Made by a program: the position numbers and the translations under genes. The notes beneath the pieces were generated by a model. The model was given only the letters and a program-made list of their open reading frames with translations. It was not told the DNA's origin and did no database searches. A DNA stretch of 64,000 nt, taken from positions 62,001-126,000 of the forward strand of contig WPIO01000226.1 of assembly GCA_009760855.2 (NCBI GenBank), read 5' to 3'. Each line of letters begins with the position of its first letter. Position 1 is the stretch's first letter. This stretch comes from Cristatella mucedo. Lineage: Eukaryota; Bryozoa; Phylactolaemata; Cristatellidae. Of this stretch, positions 24,133 to 34,853 are shown in pieces.

Positions 24133-24281
24133 AATTCATTTGTAGCTCCTCAAGATAACTAAACCTCAATTCAGGTGCTTCACGTGTGCCTCAGAGCTCG
24201 AGCCCACGACCTCAGCCAGACCTTAGCTAGGCCTTAATCGGGGCGAGCACCTTTAACCGCTGCACCAACCCAGCTCGGCAT
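24133..24281 (-). mobile_element. SINE-1 copy, tRNA-derived
   Basis: The reverse strand reads GCCGAGCTGGGTTGGTGCAG (A-box region). It continues to GTCGTGGGCTCGAGCTC (B-box region), then GAAGCACCTGAATTGAGG and TTGAGGAGCTAC, ending in an AT-rich tail at 24115-24135. The same structure occurs at 38040-38190 and 59838-59967. It lies in a NEK10 intron. Confidence 0.8.
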
Positions 24282-24636
24282 GTAAGTAATTCCAATATGC
24301 TATTTATGCTTACCTATGCTAGTAACCATGCCTCGTGATATCAATGCTTACAAGCTTACCTAAGCAAGTTTGCCTGTTGTATTTGAGCTTTAAATTATTC
24401 TCTCTGGCAAGGGCGAATGCCCGTTACATGTTTTCGCCGTCAGCCTTTACAGCAGTCTTTGCAACGGGCCGGCGATTATCAGCTGCAAGTTCTTTGGCTT
24501 CTTACAAGTGCTCGGTGGTGTGGCTTTTCTAGGAGCCAGCACTAGCTGCATTTCGCTACAAGGTGGCCAAGGGGCCGACCTGGATTCTCGGCACCGAGTC
24601 TCGAGCACCGTTTGCCACTAAGAGAGACTCCTGCAG

Positions 24637-24780
24637 AGACTCGGCTCAGGTGCATTCGGCTGCATGTACAAGGTCAGAGAGATGGCAGACAACCGGCGGC
24701 TGCTAGAGGGAAGCAGTGACCGGTGCCACAAAGGTGGCAGCAGCTTGTCGGCGGAAGCTTCGTGCTACGTTCTGAAAGAG
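24637..24780 (+). CDS. NEK10: NEK10 exon: kinase glycine-rich loop
   Basis: After acceptor ACTCCTGCAG the frame opens with RLGSGAFGCMYKVREMADNR, the GxGxFGxVY nucleotide-binding loop of NEK10. A stretch rich in Ser and Gly (residues ~24-40) follows, then SCYVLKE directly before donor GTACGG. The final LKE corresponds to AMKE, so the ATP-anchoring lysine of beta-strand 3 is present. The 144 nt are in frame with no stop. The loop between beta-strands 2 and 3 is about 20 residues longer than in vertebrate NEK10, which could be a lineage insert or an unspliced remnant. Confidence 0.9.
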
Positions 24781-25796
24781 GTACGGCACTGGCACTGGGG
24801 TGAGCTCCTGCTGCTTAGCACCTGCTAGCATCTGCTTCTTAGGCTTCGGCGGCCAAAGTGGTAGCAGCAGGTGCTTGCTCTCAGCTGCAGCTTTCGCTGT
24901 AGCTGAGGCCGATTCGATCGGTGCCAGCTCGAAAATGGCGAAACCGAATTCAGAGCATTTTCCATGCCAAGGCCTCCCCCTGTGACCCCTAGACGTAACT
25001 TGCTTGTTGTCGCCATCAGTCACATTATCATGCTTAGTGATTGTCAGAGTGACGAGCATTACCTAGCTTTGTTGTGACGAGAATGTTGTACAGGTGTGCT
25101 TGTTACTTAGGCCGGTGCCCTGCCTGCCGGTGCCCTGCCTGCCGGCGCCCTGCCTGCCGGCGCCCTGCCTGCCGGCTGCCTGCTTGCCTGCGTGCCCAAG
25201 TGGTTGCCTGCATCTGTGTGTCATCTATACATCACTCATCAGAAGGTAACATTGAACCGATTTAGTCTCCTTGTTGTCTTACAAATGTGATCAATTCATT
25301 AATTTTTCTGACAATTGTGTAACAGTTCAGCAGCTGCAGCCGGCCGGTTGAACGACTGCAGACGATTCTGTGAGCCCACTTCAGCATCAATGTGCACGTG
25401 ACTAGAGTATTAGCTTAAGCAGCCTAGGGAAAGGCAGCTGGGAGCTTTGCACTCCTAGAAAGTTTCAGAGGAAATGATTGGTTGTTGTTATTCTTTAATC
25501 GGTCGTTTTCTTGTGAGAGCGATCATTTCTGATGCTTACTGCGCCGTGTTGCATCAAATTCGAGAAATGAACGATGGCATGTTCCGTGGGCGTTTGCCTT
25601 TTTCACTTGACTCAACTCGACTTTTGCGAGGGGTCGCAGAGCCCCCATGCTGCACTCTGGCGACTGTACTGGCCTGAGGACTTCAAGTCCGTGTTGCAGA
25701 GATTTGGCGACCGAGAAAAGAACGACTTGCATGGTACAAGCAATTGTCGATGGTTCCGGAATCATCAGAACGTGGTTAAGCACTTCTCAACTTTCA

Positions 25797-26548
25797 TTAA
25801 TAATAATAATAATATAATAATATTGCACTTGATAAAGCGCCCTCAGAGAACTCAATCTCTTTCTAGGCGCTTTACATTTGCTGCAAAGTGATACGCAATA
25901 GAATAGTAAGTAAAATCATGCTTGAAAAACAAACAAAATGAATAACATGGTTAGGGGTTACATGCACTGGGTCAGCATGCAAATGTGGTTAGTGGCAGCA
26001 TGAACAGTGTCAGCACTCATAAGCACGTGAAGGACGAATCACAGGGACCCACTAAATGCTGTCCTAAATAGGTATGTTTTTAAGTTCCTTTTAAATGTGG
26101 TCAGGTCAGGGGATGTTCTGATGCAGGTCGGGAGGGAGTTCCAGGCTGTGGGAGCATACGAGCTAAATGCACGGTCTCCAAAGGATTTAAGGTTTGTACG
26201 AGGTATTTCTAGACTGTTGGATTCCGAAAAGCGAGTGGTACGATGCTTTGCCTGATGGGGTAGTATATCTGAAAGATAGGCTGGAGCCATAGAATGAAGA
26301 GACCTAAAAGTGAGCGACAAAACCTTGAAGTCAATCCGTTGCTTGACTGGTAACCAGTGCAGGTCGGCGAGAAGTGGAGTAATGTGGCAACTGCGACGCT
26401 CACGACAGACAAGCCTAGCTGCAGAGTTTTGCACCAGCTGCAATCGCCTGATCGCACATGCTGGTAGGCCAGTAAGCAGTGAGTTGCAGAAGTCGAGACG
26501 AGATGTCACGAATGCATGGACCAACTTGGACGTGGTATCCTTATCTAA
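25797..26548 (-). mobile_element. LINE-A copy, long 3' part
   Basis: An (AAT)n tail and the 3' UTR (TTGATAAAGCGCCCTCAGAG) are followed on the reverse strand by 161 uninterrupted codons of reverse-transcriptase C-terminus (26039-26524). They contain VTSRLDFCNSLLTGLPACAI, LHWLPVKQRIDFKVLSLTF and SYAPTAWNSLPTCIRTSP. This is the thumb/C-terminal part of a CR1/L2/Jockey-clade ORF2; the catalytic palm is missing through 5' truncation. It is antisense in a NEK10 intron. The open stretch just left of it (25574-25790) is not recognised. Confidence 0.9.
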
Positions 26549-26724
26549 ACATTAAAAGTAAGTGCACTTCCGATCTTGACCGATGCCAGCCAAGCCGATA
26601 GCTTTGCATTGTACATGCTGGATTCGGTCCCTCGTTTATTGTAAGAAGAGGCTTTGCATCTGTTTATTCCTTAATGGCGTCAATGACGAACTTTCTAGAG
26701 CTTTGCATTTGTGCGGCCACTCTT

Positions 26725-26845
26725 TAAGAGCAGTAAGGCAATTGCTTCTGACGATATCGGTTCCGAGGTCGCGGGTTCGAATCCTGTGGGCGATCCTTTA
26801 TCGCCACTCCTAACGGTGGAGATTGGCATTAAGGCTCTTCTGTCG
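26725..26845 (+). mobile_element. SINE-2 copy, tRNA-derived
   Basis: AGTAAGGCAATTGCTT is followed by GAGGTCGCGGGTTCGAATCC, a good pol III B box, then GTGGGCGATCCTTTATCGCC and AAGGCTCTTCTGTCGC. The same order occurs inverted at 35385-35550 and 59035-59205. A LINE-A 3' fragment follows directly. Confidence 0.75.
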
Positions 26846-26851
26846 CTATGC

Positions 26852-26985
26852 ATTATAATAATAATAATAATATTGCACTTGATAAAGCGCCCTCAGAGAA
26901 CTTAATCTCTTTCTAGGCGCTTTACATTTGCTGCAAAGTGATACGCAACAGAATAGTAAGTAAAATCATGCTTGAAAAACAAACC
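26852..26985 (-). mobile_element. LINE-A 3' UTR fragment
   Basis: The (AAT)n tail and 3' UTR match the copy at 25797 almost base for base through AAATCATGCTTGAAAAACAAAC, then stop. It is truncated inside the UTR. Downstream 26986-28396 is NEK10 intron; the only item I see there is a tRNA-like GAGGTCGTGGGTTCAAATTC near 28125, a probable SINE-2 remnant. Confidence 0.85.
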
Positions 26986-28396
26986 ATTTTAGAGGCTTGT
27001 AAATCAGCTAATGTAATGTAAGAAGAACAAACACTTTTGAAAAAACGTAATTCCAGTTTTTAACGACGGCGACACCCTCTCTTGAATGGATATCTAGGCC
27101 AGAATTTCGAGTGCTAAATCATGGACCTGGTGCTGGTGCAAAATAAAGAATCTGTGAGATTTAGGCAGAGTCAGGAAGCTTCGTACACGATATCAACTGC
27201 CAGCTGTTTGACTGAGGTCTAAACTGAGAAGCAATATCAGTGGCTTGCATTAAGATGTGGGCCTCATACGACTGCGGAAGAAGTGATCTGCTTGTCCTCT
27301 GCACCAGTGCATGGGCGTTTGATCGAAGCATTGCCACGATTTACCAGGAGAAAGTTCTCTTTTCTAGTGTTCACTTTCCTGACACTAGACGCAGAGTGCG
27401 TGACCGTTTTTAGTCAACCTATGTTCACTCCTACTGACAAAGATCTGGAAAAGAAAGTGTAGTAGAAGAAAGGGTTGTAAAAGCTAGCATAGAGCACGAG
27501 GAATATTTATATTGAGTAGAGAGGTTGCTAGGTTAGTAACAGTGCTTTAGCCGGTGGCTAAACATTGGTTCGTGAGTGCTCGCCTGCGAAATGGTGGGCA
27601 TTCCGAAAGTCGTTAAAGGAACTGCACTTACTAGCCAAAGGGTAATTTTGGACTTGCCCTTGATAGTGTCGCCCAATCATTGTGGAAGGAAAGGGGGCGG
27701 GCCACCAGCCACGCCCTCTCAGGTTCGCTCAATAGAACAGTAGTTATCCTTACTTGTTTTCCTACTGAGAATATACTCTAGAAACGGAGTTTCACTTATG
27801 CCTAAAATCTGAGTCACACCACGACTGTCTGGAATAGCCAGAGGTCGAAGCAGGTGTTTCAAAGGTCAAATGGACGTTCTGATACAAAAGAGCTATCAGC
27901 AGCTATACGTCTGAGAATATGTATGATGCAGTGATACGTATGAGCAAAGTCATACACTCCCTGCTTGTGTAGCAGGTGATGCTGCCACATACCCACTATG
28001 AGCACAGCGAGCGAGATTTTACTCGGAGTGCTCACATAGGTCGGCCTGATTTAAGCAATGATTCAGCACATCAAAGGAATATCATAGAGCTTGAGAGAAA
28101 GAGTGCATCGTCCTTCATTGCCGAGGTCGTGGGTTCAAATTCTGCAGCGAGAAATGCTTTATTGCCAACTGCAAGTAGTGGTAATAGTCAATCAGGATTC
28201 CGTGCTGCTATACAAATGAGGCTGTTAAATGAGCTAATACTAATACTACTATCCGTGCTGGGAGTTGAACCCGTGCCCTCTGAACTAGAATAGAGGGTCA
28301 TATTAAAAATGGTACAAAGTGCCATTGCCCAGCCAGGTAATGTTGACTGGTGGCTCTTGCATAAGGCTGACCGTCTCTAACAGACTCTCATTGCAG

Positions 28397-28465
28397 ACCC
28401 CGATTGTAGCCATGCTCGTAGCCATCGTCGAACGAGCGAAAATCTTACAACTTTCTCTGTCAGGA
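28397..28465 (+). CDS. NEK10: Possible NEK10 exon preceding the hinge, damaged
   Basis: CTCATTGCAG precedes a segment that reads SHRRTSENLTTFSVR in one frame. This is loosely comparable with YYKTFLENDRLYIVM, the beta-strands before the kinase hinge. No clear donor is seen. It is proposed because the next exon starts exactly at the hinge and something must supply the preceding strands. Confidence 0.2.
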
Positions 28466-28595
28466 AAGCAGTCATTCAATACTTAGTCTATCACAGGTCT
28501 CCAGCCTTTGACAATAAGACTATTCATTTTGATCTGGTTTCCAGCGATCGCTGCCACAGCCGTTTGCAGATTGAAGGCTGTAAATTTTAATGCAG

Positions 28596-28692
28596 CTCAT
28601 CGACGGAATGTCGCTGGCTGAGCTGCTGAATTCGACGACAGCGAAAAAACAAAAGGTTCGTGGAAAATCAAATCTGGCGTTTCTTCATGCAG
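28596..28692 (+). CDS. NEK10: NEK10 exon: kinase hinge and helix D/E start
   Basis: Acceptor TTTTAATGCAG is followed by LIDGMSLAELLNSTTAKK, matching ELIEGAPLGEHFSSL of the NEK10 hinge. The end of the exon, in the next frame, reads FVENQIWRFFMQ before donor GTAAAC, matching FTEERLWKIFIQ. The two halves join if one base is gained or lost in the run of six A at about 28643-28648. The exon then ends in phase 0, as the next exon requires. Confidence 0.8.
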
Positions 28693-28719
28693 GTAAACAT
28701 AGCAGCCACATTGGCAACA

Positions 28720-29056
28720 AGACATGTTCCCAAAGCCTGGAACTCACCCCGAAGTTTGGCGCGACATCTCCCGACTTGACCACATTTAAAAAGAAACTAA
28801 AACTCATCTATTCATCACAGCATTTAGTGGGTCCCTGCGATTCGTCCTTCATGAGCTTATGCATGCTGACACTGTGCATGCTGTCACTAACCAGACTTGC
28901 ATGCTGACCCTGTGCATGTCACCCTAACCATGCTATTCTCGTTGTTTATTGAACGTGCTATCACTAAATATTCGATCGTGCTTCCTTAAAAGTAAACGTA
29001 GAGTGCCCAGACAGAGGTCGAGTTCTCATGGGGAGCTATATACAATGCATTAATAT
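28720..29056 (+). mobile_element. LINE-A fragment, sense strand
   Basis: CCTGGAACTCACCCCGAAG and CTCCCGACTTGACCACATTTAAAAAG match the reverse-transcriptase C-terminus. They are followed by CATTTAGTGGGTCCCTG (stop region) and the 3' UTR to about 29056. It is strongly decayed. It lies between NEK10 exons. Confidence 0.75.
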
Positions 29057-29408
29057 TGGCATAGGCAGCTTCGCAGGGGCTACTCGCCTAGCAAGCAGTC
29101 ATACGGTTTCTTTACCTCGTGAGTATGGACCGAGCACCTGTCTTCAGCGATCCTGCTGCTGCTGCAAACCTACCTGGAGTGGTCCCACGCCAATCCCACC
29201 TTTAGTGCTCCTGCTTCGTACCTGCTGTGCACCTGCTTGCAGTCTGCCCGTTTTTTTCCGGCATGCCATGCTGCACGAAGCTGCTTGATATGTTTATGCT
29301 AGTCGCAGGCCTGTCTGTCGTGTTAATACAATGCACTTGCCTTCCCCGTGTTCCCCACCGTGCACCTGCTGTGTGAGATCTCAGCATTCATTTCGATGTG
29401 CTTTGCAG

Positions 29409-29511
29409 CTGGCCATGGCTCTGCGGGATCTGCACAAAGAGAAGGGCATTATGCATCGCAATCTTACGCCCAACAATATCGTGCTGAGTGACAAAGACAA
29501 AGTGACTACAA
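29409..29511 (+). CDS. NEK10: NEK10 exon: catalytic loop (HRN instead of HRD)
   Basis: The exon is bounded by TGCTTTGCAG and donor GTAAGT. It reads LAMALRDLHKEKGIMHRN then LTPNNIVLSDKDKVTT. This is nearly identical to NEK10 over LALRYLHKEKRIVHRDLTPN and NNIMLGDKDKVT. The catalytic-loop aspartate that acts as the proton acceptor (HRD) is asparagine here (codon AAT). The LTPNN sequence that distinguishes NEK10 from other NEKs is kept. There are no frameshifts or stops. If the substitution is real, phosphotransfer would be abolished or severely reduced. Confidence 0.93.
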
Positions 29512-29636
29512 GTAAGTAGGTGCAAGCTGCTGCATCTGCATGTTTAAGCCATGAGTGCGATAGATTGCATCCTAGGCCAGGTAGGCCAGGTACTTCGGCT
29601 TCAAGTGAAGCGTCAGCAGCTTTAGTAGCACACGAT

Positions 29637-30008
29637 AATAATAATAATAATAATATTGCACTTGATAAAGCGCCCTCAGAGAACTTAATCTCTTTCTAGG
29701 CGCTTTACATTTGCTGCAAAGTGATACGCAATAGAATAGTAAGTAAAATCATGCTTGAAAAACAAACAAAATGAATAACATGGTTAGGGGTTACATGCAC
29801 TGGGTCAGCATGCAAATGTGGTTAGTGGCAGCATGAACAGTGTCAGCACGCATAAGCACATCGAGGACGAATCACAAGGACCCACTAAATGCTGTCCTAA
29901 ATAGGTATGTTTTTAAGTTTCTTTTAAATGTGGTCAGGTCAGGGGATGTTCTGATGCAGGTCGGGAGGGAGTTCCAGGCTGTGGGAGCATACGAGCTAAA
30001 TGCACGAT
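29637..30008 (-). mobile_element. LINE-A copy, 5'-truncated
   Basis: An (AAT)n tail is followed on the reverse strand by the 3' UTR and the reverse-transcriptase end (RAFSSYAPTAWNSLPTCIRT, FRTAFSGSL; stop near 29872). The match ends at TAAATGCACG near 30008. It is closely similar to the copy at 25797, so it belongs to the same young subfamily. Confidence 0.85.
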
Positions 30009-30087
30009 CGCAGTGGCAAAAGCTCTCTGCTGCACACGCCCCGTTTTTGTGTCTTTTATTGATCAGCCGACTTCGAACTGGCACGGA

Positions 30088-30088
<1 letters not shown>

Positions 30089-30136
<48 letters not shown>
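30089..30136 (+). repeat. (GA)n microsatellite
   Basis: About 24 GA units lie in a NEK10 intron. They open spurious RE/ER and SL-repeat frames on the two strands. Confidence 0.95.
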
Positions 30137-30138
<2 letters not shown>

Positions 30139-30508
30139 GCCACGAGGTGCTGCAGTCTGATGAGGGCGCTCTACTCTACTGCTGGCAGGAGCCGCTGCCG
30201 AGAGCATCTGCTCCCTCTTTTGTAGAAGGAAACCGCAGCTGACCCACTGAGTTTTTTTCTCACGGAATAACCCTAGCCTTGGGCTCATCATGCTCGCCAA
30301 TTTCTAGCGGTCCTGAGCACTCTCTTACTCCAATGAATATGTGAGAACCCTAGCGTACAAAACTGGGTCTAGGTCTAGGTTACTTAACCATGGCTGAAAA
30401 GGTCTTCACGAAAGCTGTCTGATTCCTTTTCATCTGTGCCTCTTTTCTTCTCCCAAGCTTGTCAGATCGAAATCTTGCGAGGTCTACACTGCAGGCAGAA
30501 GAGTAGAG

Positions 30509-30511
30509 AGA

Positions 30512-30553
<42 letters not shown>
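30509..30553 (+). repeat. (GA)n microsatellite
   Basis: About 22 GA units. The purine-rich strand continues with imperfect GAGA/GGAGA sequence to about 30740. Confidence 0.95.
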
Positions 30554-30558
<5 letters not shown>

Positions 30559-30988
30559 ACATTGTGCAGGAGAGACGGGTAGCAGATACGAGACAGAGTG
30601 AGGAGAAGAGGGGAAGGCCGTAAGAGAGAGGGATACTAAACGGAGAAGGGAGACACCGTGAGAATTGGGAGAAAAGAAAAGAGGTAAGAAGAAATGGAAG
30701 AAGTGACTGGGACAAAATTGGGCAGAGAAAAATGAGAGCAGGGGACAGAAGTGAATGTAGAAAGTATTTAGTGCAGCATATAACCTGCCAGTTGCTGGAT
30801 AGAGAAGTACTGCCTCGGGAATCAATCAAATTGCATGACTTGCAGATTGACTTCTCTAAATGCTACGCATATTTGTGATGCAGCCGCCGAAACTTGTGAA
30901 TCCCAGTACCCAGATCGTTGGCTTCATCGCGCATACCCTTAACGGTCTGACAGCCAATGCCGAAGTTTCAATTCTGTTAGGGTGCAAG

Positions 30989-31246
30989 CGACTTCCCTCT
31001 GGCACTAGGTAATCGCAAGATAACCGCCTCTTGTAGCCCGGAAATCGTCTGCGACAATCCGTACTGTGAAAAGGCGGACGTATGGGCAGCCGGGTGCATC
31101 CTTTACCAGATGTGGGCTCTTTGACCAGCGTTTGTCGCTCTGAATGTTGCTCTCGCTAGCAAAGCTCGTCGTCGGTGGAATGTACGAGCCGTGTACATAC
31201 CGTCCTCGGTCGACTAGAGCAAGCTGCTTCATGACACTGTGGCAAG
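30989..31246 (+). CDS. NEK10: NEK10 exon: activation segment to helix G, damaged
   Basis: After TGCAAG the frame gives DFPLALGNRKITASCSPEIV, then NPYCEKADVWAAGCILYQM, matching NEK10 around the DFG motif, the CPEV (APE-equivalent) and EKADVWAAGCILYQM. DFG reads DFP. A TGA follows at 31122-31124, then PAFVALN. The match continues one frame over as MLLSLAKLVVGGMYEP, and returns to the first frame as LLHDTVAR after a TAG at 31215-31217. Donor GTAGGG follows 31246 and the split arginine codon joins exactly to the exon at 35982. The 5' junction is off by one base against the preceding exon phase. Confidence 0.88.
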
Positions 31247-31699
31247 GTAGGGGACCCAAGCGATTCCCCGACAGTTGTGCACTACAACTGCTGGCGATAC
31301 TTGAAGAAACAACGAAATCAGACATTGCAACCACTGATAAAGGCTTGTGGCTTGATGAGATTTAGAAAGTTCACAAAGGCATTAACAATAAGGAGGTATA
31401 TGTGTGAGCACCTGAGCCACCGGTCCAAGCCTGGGGTTAATTTTTCAATTGCCTGGTATCAGGCAGCAAGATATGAGTTTGTATCAAAAGGCTCTCTCCC
31501 ATTATTAGCCATTGTCATCCAATGGTGGTGCGGCGTCTGTATGGGCTCCAAGTTAATTACAAGTGCCTAGTTAGTGCAAAGTTACTTTCATTCGCATTGT
31601 AACTGAAACAAGTCCGAATATGCATGCCATTGGAACACAAATTTCGAGTGTAAAGAGTCGAATTGTGTCAAAAAGACACGTCAATTTAACACATTATAG

Positions 31700-31975
31700 T
31701 GGCCTCCATACGAAACAACAGCTACTCTCCTGCTGCCGACTTTGGCACATTATTTCCAGCCGTCGTGAGCTGATATTTCCATGATACTCACTACAGCAAT
31801 TGTTCTCATGACTCAACAATGCACTGCAATGTCTTTTCGTTGCCTGAGATAAAGTCTTTTAGCTACCTAATGCTTACAGAAAGCCGCTTAGGCTGTGAGT
31901 ATGCTATACTAAACTTTCCTTCATAACAATCAAAAAGTCTTAGTGGAATTACAGACGGAAATACATTACAATATA
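31700..31975 (+). mobile_element. LINE-B 3' fragment
   Basis: CTGCTGCCGACTTTGGCACA, GATATTTCCATGATACTCACTA and GAAAGCCGCTTAGGCTGTGAGT match the C-terminus and 3' UTR of a second LINE family (LINE-B; copies at 51086-51428 and, inverted, 33806-34330). The end GGAATTACAGACGGAAATACATT is the family 3' terminus. The copy is too decayed to translate. Confidence 0.7.
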
Positions 31976-32099
31976 TCGTTTCAAAATAATGCCACTAGCA
32001 AGGAAGTATGCTGCCGAAGCCCCCCCCCCCGACTGGGGCTGTAGCCCTCACGAATGTGCAGCACTGTGCAGCCTCATTTGATGCGATCTTCATTCGCTG

Positions 32100-33810
32100 C
32101 TTCTGCTTCTACTGCTGATGCTGCTGCTGCTTCTGATGCTGATGCTTCTGACGCTGCTTCTGCTGCTGCTGCTCTGCTGCTGCTGCTGCTGCAGCTCTGC
32201 TGTTTCTGCTGCTGCTGCTGATGCTGATGCTGCTGCTGATGCTTATGATGCTGCTGCTGCTAATGATGCTGCTGCTGCTTATGATGCGGCTTATGATGCT
32301 GCTTCTGCTGCTCTGCTGCTGCTCTGCTGCTCTGCTGCTGCTCTGCTGCTGCTGATGCTGGTGCTGCTTCTGATGCTGCTGCTGCTTCTGAGGCTGATGC
32401 TGCTTCTGCTGCTTCTGCTGCTGCTGCATCTGCTGCTTCTGCCGCTCTGCTGCTGCTTCTGCTGCTGCTGATGCTGACACTGCTTCTGATGCTGCTGATG
32501 CTGCTTTTGCTGCTGCTGCTACTGATGCTGCTGCTGCTACTGATGCTGCTGCTGCTGATGCTTCTGATGCTGCTGCTGTTTATGCTGCTGCTGCATCTGC
32601 TGCTGCTGCTGCTGCTCTGCTGCTCTGCTGCTGCTGATGCTGGTGCTGCTTCTGATGCTGCTGCTGCTTCTGAGGCTGATGCTGCTTCTGCTGCTTCTGC
32701 TGCTGCTGCATCTGCTGCTTCTGCCGCTCTGCTGCTGCTTCTGCTGCTGCTGATGCTGACACTGCTTCTGATGCTGCTGATGCTGCTTTTGCTGCTGCTG
32801 CTACTGATGCTGCTGCTGCTGCTACTGATGCTGCTGCTGCTGATGCTTCTGATGCTGCTGCTGTTTATGCTGCTGCTGCATCTGCTGCTGCTGCTCTGCT
32901 GCTCTGCTGCTGCTGATGCTGGTGCTGCTTCTGATGCTGCTGCTGCTTCTGAGGCTGATGCTGCTTCTGCTGCTTCTGCTGCTGCTGCATCTGCTGCTTC
33001 TGCCGCTCTGCTGCTGCTTCTGCTGCTGCTGATGCTGACACTGCTTCTGATGCTGCTGATGCTGCTTTTGCTGCTGCTGCTACTGATGCTGCTGCTGCTA
33101 CTGATGCTGCTGCTGCTGATGCTTCTGATGCTGCTGCTGTTTATGCTGCTGCTGCATCTGCTGCTGCTGCTCTGCTGCTGCTGCTTCTGAGGCTGATGCT
33201 GCTTCTGCTGCTTCTGCTGCTGCTGCATCTGCTGCTTCTGCCGCTCTGCTGCTGCTTCTGCTGCTGCTGATGCTGACACTGCTTCTGATGCTGCTGCTGC
33301 TTATGCTGCTGCTGCTTCTGCTGCAGCTCTGCTGCTCTGCTGCTGCGTCTGCTGCTGCTTCTGCTGCCCTGCTGCTGCTTCTGCTGCTTTGGCTGCTGCT
33401 GATGCTGATGCTGCTGCTGCTGCTGATGATGCTGCTGCTTCCGATGCTGCTGCTCTGCTGCTTTGGCTGCTGCTTCTGCTGCTCTGATGCTGCTCTGCTA
33501 CTGCTTCTGCTGCTCTGCTGCTGCTTTTGTGGCTCTGCTGCTGATGCTGATGCTGCTGCTTCTGATGCTGCTGCTTCTGCTGCTGCTGCTCTGCTGTTTC
33601 GGCTGCTGCTTCTGCTGCTCTGCTGTTGCTCTGCTACTGCTTTTGCTGCTCTGCTGCTGCTTTTGTGGCTCTGCTGCTGCTGCTGCTTCTGATGCTGCTG
33701 CTGCTTCTGATGCTGCTAGTGCTGCTCTGCTGCTGATGCTGCTGCTGGTGCTGCTGCTGGTCCAGCTTCTGCTACTGCTGCTGGTGCTGTTGGTCCTGCT
33801 GGTGTAATGT
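32100..33810 (+). repeat. 1.7-kb CTG-rich array with ~280-bp higher-order repeat
   Basis: Almost the whole interval is (CTG)n interrupted by GATGCTG, CTTCTG and CTCTG variants. A ~280-bp block recurs: the rare word GACACTGCTTCTGATG occurs at about 32476, 32758, 33037 and 33275 (last spacing shortened by ~40). The block also contains TTTATGCTG and CTGCCGCTCTGC markers in the same order. Long open frames on both strands (for example 32260-33279 minus) follow from the triplet period and contain only Ser, Gln, Ala and Leu runs. I do not call them genes. The array lies in the NEK10 intron between the exons at 30989 and 35982. Confidence 0.95.
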
Positions 33811-34330
33811 AATGTAATGTATCTCCGTCTGTAACTCCACAAAGCCTTAAGACTATGTAGGTGGTACGCAGGAGAGATTTATATTGCGCACTCGCAACCC
33901 AAGTTTGCTTTCGGTACGCATTCGGTAGCCAACAGACTTCGTCTCACGCGACAAAGAGAAAGTGGGAAGCGTAGCAGAGTCAGGAGAGCAGTTGTGGTAA
34001 TGAGTAGCATGGAAGTAGCAGCTCAGGATCGCTGAAAGGATGAGCCATAGTCGGCAGCAGCAGGGTAGTTGTCGTTGTGTGAGAATTGTGAAAGCGAGTT
34101 CCATAGTCTAGGACTTGCAGAGCTAAAGCTTCTGTTGCCAACGGTCTTTAAGCAGAGGAATGGAACAGCTCATTTATTGTCCACACAGCACCTGACGGCA
34201 CGAAGAGGCTGAAACTGGTGCAGCAATTTAGCTAGGTACAAAGGAGCCAAGCCGTGGCATGCCATGTGGGTCAGCCTAAGAACTTGGCGCTGTATCCGTT
34301 GCTAATCCGGCATCCATCCTACCTATTTTA
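33806..34330 (-). mobile_element. LINE-B copy, reverse strand
   Basis: The tail TAATGTAATGTAATGT and ATCTCCGTCTGTAACTCCAC are the reverse complement of the LINE-B 3' end. Reverse-strand coding similarity follows, with MELAFTILTQRQLPCC and SAILSCYFHATHYHNC, and the upstream segment encoding LWNSL-type residues near 34105. It faces the sense-strand copy at 31700-31975 across the CTG array. Confidence 0.8.
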
Positions 34331-34354
34331 GCAAAAGAGACGCGTGCTCAAACC

Positions 34355-34853
34355 ACTGGGACTTCAAGGGTTTGTCGCTCAATTTTAGTTCACTTCATAC
34401 TTTGGCTCCAGCCTATCTCTCAAATCTACTCCCCCACCAGGCCAAGCATCACACCACTTTCTTTTTGGAATACTACAGTTGAACAATACCTTGTTCGTAT
34501 GCTCCCGAAGCCTGGAACTCACTCCCGGCTTGCGTCAGAACATCCCCTGACTTGACCACATTTAAAAAGAATTTGAAAACACATCTATTAGGACCAGCAT
34601 CTGGTGGGTCTCTGTAATTCGTCCTACATGTGCTTATGTGTGCTGACACTGTGCATGCTGCCACTAACCACACTTGCATGCCGACCCTGTGCATATCACC
34701 CCTAACCATGTTATTCATGTTGTTTATCAAGTATGATATTTCTCACCATTCAATGGCGTTTCCCATTTGCAGCAAATGTAAAGCACCTAGAAATAGATTG
34801 AGTTCTCTGAGGGTGCCTTATCAAGTGCATTATTATTATTATTATTATTATTA
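34355..34853 (+). mobile_element. LINE-A copy, sense strand
   Basis: GACTTCAAGGGTTTGTCGCT begins the reverse-transcriptase end. CTTTGGCTCCAGCCTATCTC and AACTCACTCCCGGCTTGCG follow, then the 3' UTR CACCCCTAACCATG and a terminal (ATT)n at 34829-34853. It has frameshifts relative to the intact copies. Confidence 0.85.

Noticed and set aside
30881-31008. Open frame KLVNPSTQIVGFIAH as an extra NEK10 exon
   Set aside because: It overlaps the better supported exon in a different frame, and the match to the VVGTILYSC region is weak.
32260-33279. 339-codon open frame on the minus strand and 239-codon frame on the plus strand in the CTG array
   Set aside because: A triplet repeat without stop triplets opens frames in both directions. 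The products are only Ser, Gln, Ala or Leu, Met runs, with no splice or start context.
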